Shown here piece by piece: positions 1-7,266 of a stretch of DNA of 13,753 bases. Numbering within the stretch: the stretch's first letter is position 1; each line of letters starts with the position of its first letter. The notes beneath the pieces are model-generated. The model ran no database searches. It saw nothing but the letters and a program-made list of their open reading frames with translations, and was not told where the DNA came from. The translations under genes and the position numbers were made by a program. This stretch comes from JAXJYR01 sp964593515 (GTDB lineage: Bacteria; Bacillota_I; Bacilli_A; Erysipelotrichales; Erysipelotrichaceae): assembly GCA_964593515.1 (NCBI GenBank), contig CAZQJH010000031.1:1-13753 (forward strand). Direction: 5' to 3'.

Positions 1-84
1 ATATAACTTATGAATAAAAAAGTTAATAAAAAGAGTAAACATAAAGTAATGATGATTTAAACTAGTTTATATTTGTATAACATC

Positions 85-104
85 AATCGAAAATACGATT
101 TTTT
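85..104 (+). terminator. weak hairpin with T-run, possible terminator of an upstream gene
   Basis: A five-base stem (AATCG at 85-89 with CGATT at 96-100) around an AAAATA loop runs into six Ts (99-104). The stem is short and AT-rich, so this is only a possible intrinsic terminator for a plus-strand gene lying left of the window. The rest of 1-140 is AT-rich and holds no open reading frame or RNA gene that I recognise, apart from a 12-base palindrome TTTTAGCTAAAA at 111-122. Confidence 0.25.
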
Positions 105-147
105 GTTTAGTTTTAGCTAAAAAGAAGTAAAGTAATTATAAATAGTC

Positions 148-176
148 TTTTCAAAAGTTTAAAAATAGAGTAAAAT
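148..176 (+). promoter_or_regulatory. fba promoter
   Basis: A -35 like TTTTCA (148-153, four of six matches to TTGACA) is separated by 17 bases from a -10 TAAAAT (171-176, five of six). This is a sigma-A type layout. Transcription would start near 183, giving a leader of about 26 bases that contains the AGGAGGA ribosome binding site at 194-200. Confidence 0.6.
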
Positions 177-208
177 ATATAAGAACTAGATATAGGAGGA
201 ATGAAATT

Positions 209-1075
209 ATGGCATTAGTATCTGCAACAGAAATGATCAACAAAGCTCATGAAGGTCATTACGCAGTTGGTGCATTCAACATCAACAACTTAGAATGGAC
301 AAAAGCAATTTTATTAGCTGCTGAAGAAGCAAAATCACCAGTTATGTTAGGAGTATCTGAAGGTGCTGCTAAATACATGTGTGGATTCAAAACTGTAGTA
401 GCTATGGTTAAAGAAGTACACGATAACTTAGGAATCACTGTACCAGTAGCTTTACACTTAGACCACGGTTCTTACGATGGAGCTAAAGCTGCTATCGAAG
501 CTGGATTTACTTCAGTTATGTTCGATGGTTCACACTACGATTTCGATGAAAACTTAGCTAAATCAAAAGAAATGATCGACTTAGCTCACTCAAAAGGTTT
601 ATCAATCGAATGTGAAGTTGGTGGAATCGGAGGAGAAGAAGACGGTGTTACTTCAGCTGGAGAATTAGCTGATCCTCAAGAATGTGCTACAATCGCAAAC
701 TTAGGAGTAGACTTCTTAGCTGCTGGAATCGGAAACATCCACGGTAAATACCCTGCTGACTGGGCTGGATTAAGTTTCGACCGTTTAGGAGAAATCCAAG
801 CTACTACTAACGGAAAACCATTAGTATTACACGGTGGTTCAGGAATTCCTGCTGACCAAATCGCTAAAGCTATCGATTTAGGAGTTTCTAAAATTAACGT
901 AAACACTGAGTTACAATTAGAATTTGCTGCTGCAACTCGTGAATACATTGAAGCTGGAAGCGACAAAGCTGGTAAAGGATACGACCCTCGTAAATTATTA
1001 AAACCAGGAGCTGACGCTATTAAAGCTAAAGTTATCGCTATGATGAACCAATTCGGTTCAGCTGGTAAAGCTTAA
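209..1075 (+). CDS. fba: class II fructose-1,6-bisphosphate aldolase
   Basis: Cytoplasmic glycolytic and gluconeogenic enzyme that reversibly splits fructose 1,6-bisphosphate into dihydroxyacetone phosphate and glyceraldehyde 3-phosphate, using a divalent metal (Zn in characterised relatives). The 288 residues match the short class II (FbaA-like) length and form one TIM barrel. Visible motifs are HLDHG at 83-87 (catalytic Asp85, metal ligand His86), the acidic stretch around Glu134, the second metal ligand His178 in GNIHGKY, His208 in LHGGSG (208-212), and KINVNTEL (228-235) for phosphate binding. The start is fixed by AGGAGGA at 194-200, eight bases before ATG. It stands alone between its own promoter and terminator. 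Every leucine codon is TTA, and Asn, Tyr, Asp, His and Phe mostly end in C, the bias expected of a very highly expressed gene. The related tagatose-bisphosphate aldolases (GatY/KbaY) are the main alternative, less likely for a monocistronic, strongly biased gene. Confidence 0.95.
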   Translation: MALVSATEMINKAHEGHYAVGAFNINNLEWTKAILLAAEEAKSPVMLGVSEGAAKYMCGFKTVVAMVKEVHDNLGITVPVALHLDHGSYDGAKAAIEAGFTSVMFDGSHYDFDENLAKSKEMIDLAHSKGLSIECEVGGIGGEEDGVTSAGELADPQECATIANLGVDFLAAGIGNIHGKYPADWAGLSFDRLGEIQATTNGKPLVLHGGSGIPADQIAKAIDLGVSKINVNTELQLEFAAATREYIEAGSDKAGKGYDPRKLLKPGADAIKAKVIAMMNQFGSAGKA

Positions 1076-1101
1076 TTATTAATTTAAATAATTAACGAAA
1101 G

Positions 1102-1134
1102 CCATCGAGAATAGTAATTCTCGGTGGTTTTTTT
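1102..1134 (+). terminator. fba intrinsic terminator
   Basis: An 11-base stem (1102-1112 with 1117-1127, one G-T pair) closes on an AGTA loop and is followed by seven Ts (1128-1134). It lies 26 bases after the fba stop and separates fba from the large hydrolase gene. Confidence 0.9.
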
Positions 1135-1165
1135 GTATTTTTATTGTGTTTAAAGGATGGTTAGG

Positions 1166-1184
1166 TGTTCACGTATTGTGAACA
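1166..1184. promoter_or_regulatory. inverted repeat TGTTCAC-N5-GTGAACA, candidate operator
   Basis: Perfect seven-base arms TGTTCAC (1166-1172) and GTGAACA (1178-1184) are separated by GTATT. There is no T-run after it, so it is not a terminator. It lies about 60 bases upstream of the proposed hydrolase -10, a position suited to a dimeric transcription regulator. The regulator is unknown. Confidence 0.4.
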
Positions 1185-1222
1185 TGTAAAATAAAAAAGT
1201 TTATAAAAAATGAATAAATAAG

Positions 1223-1251
1223 TATGCAAACGCTTAAAATAATGTTACAAT
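1223..1251 (+). promoter_or_regulatory. probable promoter of the GH3 gene
   Basis: A good -10, TACAAT (1246-1251), has a poor -35 (TATGCA at 1223-1228) at 17 bases. A transcript from here would have a leader of about 50 bases, including a small hairpin with CCTAT (1260-1264) pairing to ATAGG (1272-1276). The weak -35, overlapped by the cre-like site, fits a regulated promoter. Confidence 0.4.
1225..1238. promoter_or_regulatory. cre-like site (CcpA/LacI family)
   Basis: TGCAAACGCTTAAA matches the catabolite-responsive element pattern TGNAANCGNTNNCA at every fixed position except the C of the final CA. It lies 8-21 bases upstream of the proposed -10 (TACAAT at 1246-1251), covering the -35/spacer region. 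Binding there would be expected to block RNA polymerase. This suggests carbon catabolite repression, or a dedicated LacI-type regulator, of the hydrolase gene. Assigned by eye to a short degenerate pattern. Confidence 0.45.
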
Positions 1252-1308
1252 TAATATGTCCTATAGACCGCATAGGTTTAGTTGATTGTAGCGAAAGGAG
1301 AAAAGATT

Positions 1309-4300
1309 ATGAAAGCTATGAAAAAACTATTTATGGCGCTGATTGCATGTACGATGGTTTTATCTTCATTGACTTTTGTACCAGCTAAAGCTGAAACAAT
1401 TGATCGTGTTGAAGAAATATTATCAAACATGACATTAGACCAAAAGCTTAACCAAATGATGATGGTTGACTTTAGAAAATGGCAAGCTGAAGGAGAAAGT
1501 AGCCAAACTGACTTCACAGTAATGAATGATGAAGTTAGAGAAATTGTTGAAAAATACAACTTCGGTTCAATCATTTACTTTGCTAATAACTCTAAAGAAA
1601 CTAAACAAATCTTTGACTTAACATTAGAATACCAAAAAGCAAGTACAGCTAATGGTGGTATTCCAACATTATTCACAATTGACCAAGAAGGTGGACGTGT
1701 TAACCGTATTGGTTCAGGAACTAAGTTACCTGGAAACATGAGCTTAGGAGCTAGTGATGTTAAATACTCAAATATGGCTGGTCAAATTATCGGTAGCGAA
1801 TTAATTTCACTTGGAATTAACTCTACTTTAGCCCCAGTTGTTGACGTAAATAACAACCCTAATAACCCAGTAATCGGAACTCGTTCATTCTCTGATAACG
1901 CTGTTTCAGTTGGAGAACATGCTTCTGCTTATATTGCTGGATTAGCTGAATATGATGTAATTGGATGTGCTAAACACTTCCCTGGACATGGAGATACTGC
2001 TACTGACTCACACACTGGATTACCAGTAGTAGATAAACCATATGAAAGTTTAAAAGAAGTTGAATTAAAACCTTATGAAGTAGCAATTGAACAAGGTATT
2101 GAAATGATTATGACTGCTCATATTCTTTACCCTCAATTAGATGATACACAAATTAAATCAAACAAAACTGGTGAATTAGAATACTTACCAGCTACAATGT
2201 CTAAGAAAATCATTAACGATATGTTAAAGAACCAAATGGGATTTGATGGAGTAGTTACTACTGATGCAATGAACATGGCTGGTGTTGCTGATAAATGGGA
2301 TCGTGTACAATCAATCACATTATCAATTAACGCCGGAGTAGACTTAATCTGTATGCCAGTATCATTAACTTCTAAAGCAAGTATGGTTGAATACGATGCA
2401 GTAATCGATGGATTAAAAGAAAATATTGAAAATGGAACTATTTCAATGGATCGTATTGATGATGCTGTAACTAGAATCTTAACTTTAAAAGAAAGCAAAA
2501 ACATTCTTGACTGGAGTGAAGATGATTACTCATTAGATAAAGCTTTAGCTACAGTTGGTGGAAAAGAAAACAAAGCAATGGAAAGAGAAATTGCCGCAGC
2601 TGGAATTACTGTAGTTAAAAACGATAACAACGTATTACCTGTTGTATTAAACAAAGACAGTAAAGTATTATTAGTTGCTTCTGAAAACCGTAATAAAGCA
2701 ATGTTAGCATATGGATACCAACGTATTGTTGATGCTGGATTAGCACCTGAAGGAGCTGAATTCAGAATTACTCGTTTCATGAATGCTAATATTGAAGGAA
2801 CTGCTGAAGTAAACAAAGCTGATGGTAGCGTTGATTCTTCATTAAAAACATTAAAAGCAGCTTTAGACTGGTGTGATACATTATTAATCATGTCAGACAA
2901 TGGTTCATTAAACGCTAAAAAATTAGAATATACAAACTCATATACAGCAACTGCTTACAATGCTGTAAACTACGTTGAAACTAATACACCAGAAAAAACA
3001 ACAATCGTAATGTCAACTGATACTCCATACGATATTCAAGTATATCCTAATGCTGATGCATTAATGATTAGTTATGGAAATGGATATGGAGATCCAACTG
3101 AACAAATCGTTGGTGGAGCAACTGGTTCATCAACTGCTTCAATTGCACCAAACGTAACTGCTGGTGTTGAAGTAGCATTTGGGGTATATGGAGCAAGTGG
3201 TAAATTACCTATTACTATTCCTAAAGCTGTAGCAAATGGAACAGGTGTTAAATATACTGACGAAGTAGTATTTGCTTATGGAACTGGATTTACATACAAC
3301 ACATTAGTAACTGTAAACAAAGCTAAATTAGAAGTAGCTATTGAAAAAGGTGAAATGGTTAACGAAAGTAAATTTACAGCTGATTCATATGCAGTATTAA
3401 CAAAAGCTTTAAAAGATGCAAAAGATATTATTAAAGATGAAAATGCTACACAACTTATTGTTGATAATGCAATTACTGATATCGAAAATGCAATTGCTAA
3501 CTTAGTAAAAGCAACTAAAGTATCTAAACGTGTTGAAGACATGGTTAACAACATGACATTAGATCAAAAACTTAACCAAATGATGATGGTTGACTTCAGA
3601 AACTGGAAAGTTGAAGGAGCTGACAAAGTTAGTGAATTCAGAGTTATGAATGATGAAGTAAGAGAAATCGTTGAAAAATACAACTTCGGTTCAATTATTT
3701 TCTTCGCTGAAAACTCTAGAGAAACAGAAGAAATTTTCAACTTAACATTAGCTTACCAAAAAGCAATGACAGCTAATGGTGGTATTCCAACATTATTCAC
3801 AATCGACCAAGAAGGTGGACGTGTTAACCGTATTGGTTCAGGAACTAAGTTACCTGGAAACATGAGCTTAGGAGCTAGTGATGTTAAATACTCAAATATG
3901 GCTGGTCAAATTATCGGTAGCGAATTAATTTCACTTGGAATTAACTCTACTTTAGCCCCAGTTGTTGACGTAAATAACAACCCTAATAACCCAGTAATCG
4001 GAACTCGTTCATTCTCTGATAACGCTGTTTCAGTTGGAGAACATGCTTCTGCTTATATTGCTGGATTAGCTGAATATGATGTAATTGGATGTGCTAAACA
4101 CTTCCCTGGACATGGAGATACTGCTACTGACTCACACACTGGATTACCAGTAGTAGATAAACCATATGAAAGTTTAAAAGAAGTTGAATTAAAACCTTAT
4201 GAAGTAGCAATTGAACAAGGTATTGAAATGATTATGACTGCTCATATTCTTTACCCTCAATTAGATGATACACAAATTAAATCAAACAAAACTGGTGAAT

Positions 4301-7161
4301 TAGAATACTTACCAGCTACAATGTCTAAGAAAATCATTAACGATATGTTAAAGAACCAAATGGGATTTGATGGAGTAGTTACTACTGATGCAATGAACAT
4401 GGCTGGTGTTGCTGATAAATGGGATCGTGTACAATCAATCACATTATCAATTAACGCCGGAGTAGACTTAATCTGTATGCCAGTATCATTAACTTCTAAA
4501 GCAAGTATGGTTGAATACGATGCAGTAATCGATGGATTAAAAGAAAATATTGAAAATGGAACTATTTCAATGGATCGTATTGATGATGCTGTAACTAGAA
4601 TCTTAACTTTAAAAGAAAGCAAAAACATTCTTGACTGGAGTGAAGATGATTACTCATTAGATAAAGCTTTAGCTACAGTTGGTGGAAAAGAAAACAAAGC
4701 AATGGAAAGAGAAATTGCCGCAGCTGGTGTTACAGTTGTTAAAAACGACAACAACACTTTACCAATTCAATTAAACGAAGACAGTAAAGTATTATTAGTT
4801 GCTTCTGAAAACCGTAACAAAGCTACATTAGCATTTGGTTACCAACGTGTAGTAGAAGCTGGATTAGCACCTGAAGGAGCTGACGTAAGAGTTACTCGTT
4901 TCATGAATGCTAACATTGAAGGAGCTGCTGAAGTAAACAAAGCTGATGGTAGTGTAGATGAATCATTAAAAACATTTAAAGATGCCTTAGACTGGTGTAA
5001 TGTTTTAGTTATTATGTCAGATAACGGTTCATTAAATGCTGCTAAATTAAAATTCGAAAACTCATACTCAGCTACACCATACAACGCTGTAAACTATGTA
5101 GAAACTAATACACCTGAAAAAACAACAGTTGTAATGTCAACAGCTACACCATACGATATTCAATTATTTACTAATGCTGATGCATTATTAATTACATTCG
5201 GAAATGGTAGTGGAGACCCAACATTACAAATTATCGGTGGAGCTACTGATACAAATGAAGCATCATTATCACCAAACGTATCTGCTGGTATTGAAGTAGC
5301 ATTCGGTGTTTACGGTGCTCAAGGTAAATTACCTATCACAATCAACAAAGCAGAAATCGATGGTACTGCAGCTAGATATACTGATGAAGTAGTATTCGCT
5401 TATGGTACTGGAATTACTTATGATTCATTATTATATGTACCAAGTTACTATAAAGAAAATGATTTCATCATCAACATGGTCAACGATGTATTAAAAACTG
5501 ATGATGGAACTAACGTAACAACAATGACTCACCAAGGTACATATGCTGGATTATTTGATGGAAACAAAGCTAATAACACAGCACGTGACTTTGAATTAAT
5601 GTGGGATATTGAATACAACTATGTAAATGGTGCTTTACCAGAATATGTTAAATTACCATTAACATTAAGATTTACATTAAAAACTCCAGATAAATTAAAC
5701 AAAGCAATCGTATACAATGCAAACAAAGCTAATGGTTACGTAACAAGTGCTAAAGCTACTGCTTACTATGTAGATGGAACTAGTTCATCTGTATTATGTG
5801 AAACTACAAGTGAAGCATACGAATTTGAATTTGCTGAATATGGAAAAGAAGTTAAATATGTTGATATCGAAATCTTATCAGCTGTAAATGCTGCTGATGA
5901 AGTAGTTACTAACATGATGACTATTTCTGAAATTGAATTAATTCGTTATGGTAAATCTGTAGCTAATGTAGATAAAGATGCATTAGAAGCAGCAATTGAA
6001 AGAGCTGAAGCTGTTGATACTACAAACAAATTAAATGCAACAGTTAAAGCATTAGAAACTGCTTTAACAAATGCTAAAGCTTTATTAGCTAATGATGATG
6101 CTACTCAATATGATGTAGATCAAGCTGTTAATGCGGTTGATGAAGCTATTAAAGGTTTAAGAGATAAACCTGAAACTGATAAAACTATATTAGAAGCTGC
6201 TATTAAAGCTGCTAAAGATGTAAACAAAGAAGATTACATTGATGCAAGTATTAAAGCATTAGAAACTGCTTTAACAAATGCTGAAGCAGTATTAGCTAAT
6301 GATGAAGCTGAACAAGACGCAGTAGATAATGCAACTAAAGATATTTATAATGCAATTAATGCATTAACATTAGTTGCTGATAAAGGTGCATTAGAAGAAG
6401 CTATTAAAGCTGCTAAAGATGCTGATACTACAAACAAAACTGAAGATAGTATTGCTGCCTTAACTAGTGCTATTGCAAGTGCTGAAAAAGTATTAGCTGA
6501 TAGAAATGCTTCTCAAGAAGCTGTAGATGCTGCCGTTAAAGCCTTAAATGATGCTGTAGCTAACTTAAAAGATATCGAAGTTAAACCTGAATACAAAGGT
6601 TATGATGATGTTGATAGTGATGCTTGGTATGCTGATATGGTAAAAGAAGCTACTATTAAAGGCTTAATGGGAAGAGATGGAAATGTTGGAAACAACTTCA
6701 ACCCAGATGGAAAAATTACGCGTGGAATGGTAGCTACAGTCTTATATCGTATGGCTGGAGAACCAAAAGTAACATATGCTGATAAATTTAGCGATGTTAA
6801 AGATGGTTTATGGTATAGTGAATCTATTGTTTGGGCAAGTGAAGCTAAAGTAGTTAGTGGATATGCTAATGGTAAATTTGGACCAGATGATGCAATTAAA
6901 CGTGAAGATTTCGCAATCATGTTAAGAAACTATGCTAACACATGTGGATTAGATACTAAATCTAACCAATCATTAGAAACATTCAAAGATTACAAAGCTG
7001 TAAGTGCATATGCTAAAGATGCAATTGCATGGTGTGTAGAAAATGGATTAATGAGTGGATCTAAAAAAGGTGAAGAAACATATTTAAATCCAAGTGCAAA
7101 TACAACAAGAGCAGAAGCTGCGAAGATGTTTGTACAATTATCTAACTTAATCAAAAAATAA
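1309..7161 (+). CDS. secreted, S-layer-anchored double GH3 (NagZ-type) beta-N-acetylglucosaminidase
   Basis: A wall protein of 1950 residues, probably an exo-acting beta-N-acetylhexosaminidase. The start ATG at 1309 follows AAAGGAG (1294-1300) by eight bases; a longer reading from TTG at 1282 lacks a ribosome binding site. Domains by eye: signal peptide 1-28 (KAMKK, hydrophobic core, cut after AKA); GH3 barrel about 30-415 with C-terminal domain about 430-667; FIVAR-like helices 669-735; second GH3 about 738-1376; discoidin-like beta-sandwich about 1378-1550; three FIVAR-like modules about 1553-1760; three SLH domains 1765-1810, 1827-1877 and 1892-1945. Both GH3 copies keep the NagZ signature KHFPGHGDTATDSH (222-235 and 930-943), whose Asp/His pair is the acid/base dyad of characterised NagZ (D233/H235, D941/H943). 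Both also keep the nucleophile in TTDAMNM (D319, D1027). There is no LPXTG, so the SLH repeats should hold it on secondary wall polymer. The substrate (muropeptides, chitin-like or host glycans) cannot be read from sequence. Residues 125-432 and 833-1140 are encoded by identical DNA. Confidence 0.88.
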   Translation: MKAMKKLFMALIACTMVLSSLTFVPAKAETIDRVEEILSNMTLDQKLNQMMMVDFRKWQAEGESSQTDFTVMNDEVREIVEKYNFGSIIYFANNSKETKQIFDLTLEYQKASTANGGIPTLFTIDQEGGRVNRIGSGTKLPGNMSLGASDVKYSNMAGQIIGSELISLGINSTLAPVVDVNNNPNNPVIGTRSFSDNAVSVGEHASAYIAGLAEYDVIGCAKHFPGHGDTATDSHTGLPVVDKPYESLKEVELKPYEVAIEQGIEMIMTAHILYPQLDDTQIKSNKTGELEYLPATMSKKIINDMLKNQMGFDGVVTTDAMNMAGVADKWDRVQSITLSINAGVDLICMPVSLTSKASMVEYDAVIDGLKENIENGTISMDRIDDAVTRILTLKESKNILDWSEDDYSLDKALATVGGKENKAMEREIAAAGITVVKNDNNVLPVVLNKDSKVLLVASENRNKAMLAYGYQRIVDAGLAPEGAEFRITRFMNANIEGTAEVNKADGSVDSSLKTLKAALDWCDTLLIMSDNGSLNAKKLEYTNSYTATAYNAVNYVETNTPEKTTIVMSTDTPYDIQVYPNADALMISYGNGYGDPTEQIVGGATGSSTASIAPNVTAGVEVAFGVYGASGKLPITIPKAVANGTGVKYTDEVVFAYGTGFTYNTLVTVNKAKLEVAIEKGEMVNESKFTADSYAVLTKALKDAKDIIKDENATQLIVDNAITDIENAIANLVKATKVSKRVEDMVNNMTLDQKLNQMMMVDFRNWKVEGADKVSEFRVMNDEVREIVEKYNFGSIIFFAENSRETEEIFNLTLAYQKAMTANGGIPTLFTIDQEGGRVNRIGSGTKLPGNMSLGASDVKYSNMAGQIIGSELISLGINSTLAPVVDVNNNPNNPVIGTRSFSDNAVSVGEHASAYIAGLAEYDVIGCAKHFPGHGDTATDSHTGLPVVDKPYESLKEVELKPYEVAIEQGIEMIMTAHILYPQLDDTQIKSNKTGELEYLPATMSKKIINDMLKNQMGFDGVVTTDAMNMAGVADKWDRVQSITLSINAGVDLICMPVSLTSKASMVEYDAVIDGLKENIENGTISMDRIDDAVTRILTLKESKNILDWSEDDYSLDKALATVGGKENKAMEREIAAAGVTVVKNDNNTLPIQLNEDSKVLLVASENRNKATLAFGYQRVVEAGLAPEGADVRVTRFMNANIEGAAEVNKADGSVDESLKTFKDALDWCNVLVIMSDNGSLNAAKLKFENSYSATPYNAVNYVETNTPEKTTVVMSTATPYDIQLFTNADALLITFGNGSGDPTLQIIGGATDTNEASLSPNVSAGIEVAFGVYGAQGKLPITINKAEIDGTAARYTDEVVFAYGTGITYDSLLYVPSYYKENDFIINMVNDVLKTDDGTNVTTMTHQGTYAGLFDGNKANNTARDFELMWDIEYNYVNGALPEYVKLPLTLRFTLKTPDKLNKAIVYNANKANGYVTSAKATAYYVDGTSSSVLCETTSEAYEFEFAEYGKEVKYVDIEILSAVNAADEVVTNMMTISEIELIRYGKSVANVDKDALEAAIERAEAVDTTNKLNATVKALETALTNAKALLANDDATQYDVDQAVNAVDEAIKGLRDKPETDKTILEAAIKAAKDVNKEDYIDASIKALETALTNAEAVLANDEAEQDAVDNATKDIYNAINALTLVADKGALEEAIKAAKDADTTNKTEDSIAALTSAIASAEKVLADRNASQEAVDAAVKALNDAVANLKDIEVKPEYKGYDDVDSDAWYADMVKEATIKGLMGRDGNVGNNFNPDGKITRGMVATVLYRMAGEPKVTYADKFSDVKDGLWYSESIVWASEAKVVSGYANGKFGPDDAIKREDFAIMLRNYANTCGLDTKSNQSLETFKDYKAVSAYAKDAIAWCVENGLMSGSKKGEETYLNPSANTTRAEAAKMFVQLSNLIKK
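1681..2603 (+). repeat. 923-base exact intragenic repeat, copy 1
   Basis: Identical base for base to 3805-4727 (offset 2124 bases, exactly 708 codons). It covers residues 125-432 of the first GH3 barrel, including the acid/base dyad and nucleophile. Identity ends abruptly at GGA versus GGT (2604/4728). On the left, a single T/C difference (1680/3804) precedes another 35 identical bases back to 1645. Beyond both edges the two modules differ at many silent and coding positions. Confidence 0.97.
3313..3513 (+). other. FIVAR-like module between the two GH3 modules
   Basis: Residues 669-735 of the large hydrolase form an Ala/Lys/Asn-rich helical module of the FIVAR type: a KLEVAIEKG helix, then VLTKALKDAKDII, then VDNAITDIENAIANL. 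It has the same helix pattern as the three modules nearer the C-terminus and acts as spacer or possible glycan-binding unit. Boundaries are approximate. Confidence 0.6.
3805..4727 (+). repeat. 923-base exact intragenic repeat, copy 2
   Basis: Second copy of the segment at 1681-2603, in frame within the second GH3 barrel (residues 833-1140). The stretches on either side (3520-3770 and 4728-5430) align to the first module but differ at many silent and coding positions. The identical core is therefore a younger event than the module duplication itself. Confidence 0.97.
5959..6588 (+). repeat. three tandem FIVAR-like modules with a 32-base exact DNA repeat
   Basis: Residues about 1551-1760 consist of three helical modules of roughly 69-70 residues, each with an LEAAI(E/K)xA(K/E)xV start and an A(Q/S)xxVDxAxxxxxxAI ending. 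At DNA level, 6044-6075 is identical to 6251-6282 (period 207 bases, 69 codons), indicating expansion by tandem duplication or slippage. FIVAR modules are common in secreted Gram-positive glycan-active proteins and are thought to help in carbohydrate binding or spacing. Confidence 0.65.
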
Positions 7162-7170
7162 AACTAAATT

Positions 7171-7202
7171 AGAGATGAACGAAAGAGTTCATCTCTTTTT
7201 TT
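7171..7202 (+). terminator. terminator of the GH3 gene
   Basis: Perfect ten-base arms (AGAGATGAAC at 7171-7180, GTTCATCTCT at 7187-7196) close on GAAAGA, followed by seven Ts (7196-7202). It lies ten bases after the stop codon. Confidence 0.92.
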
Positions 7203-7231
7203 AAATTACTATGTATTCTAGATGATATTTA

Positions 7232-7240
7232 TGATAAAAT
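7232..7240 (+). promoter_or_regulatory. extended -10 promoter of the acetyltransferase gene
   Basis: TGATAAAAT is a TGn-extended -10 (TAAAAT at 7235-7240, five of six). No good -35 is seen upstream, as usual for extended -10 promoters. The ribosome binding site AAAGGGG (7251-7257) follows. Confidence 0.45.
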
Positions 7241-7266
7241 AATAAAAAAGAAAGGGGTTTTATTGT

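Noticed and set aside
111..122. 12-base palindrome TTTTAGCTAAAA upstream of fba
   Set aside because: Pure A/T arms around AGCT are easily found by chance in this composition, and it is not placed within the promoter hexamers.
1260..1276. Hairpin CCTAT/ATAGG in the GH3 leader as a riboswitch or attenuator
   Set aside because: A five-base stem with no T-run and no larger fold; too weak to claim as a regulatory RNA.
1282..1308. Upstream TTG start for the GH3 gene (nine extra residues)
   Set aside because: No ribosome binding site precedes it, and it would put MIVAKGEKI before a clear signal peptide. AAAGGAG eight bases before the ATG at 1309 decides the start.
2133..4628. Identical minus-strand reading frames at 2133-2504 and 4257-4628
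   Set aside because: They are antisense shadows of the duplicated GH3 core and carry no ribosome binding site or family motif. Their identity only reflects the exact DNA repeat.
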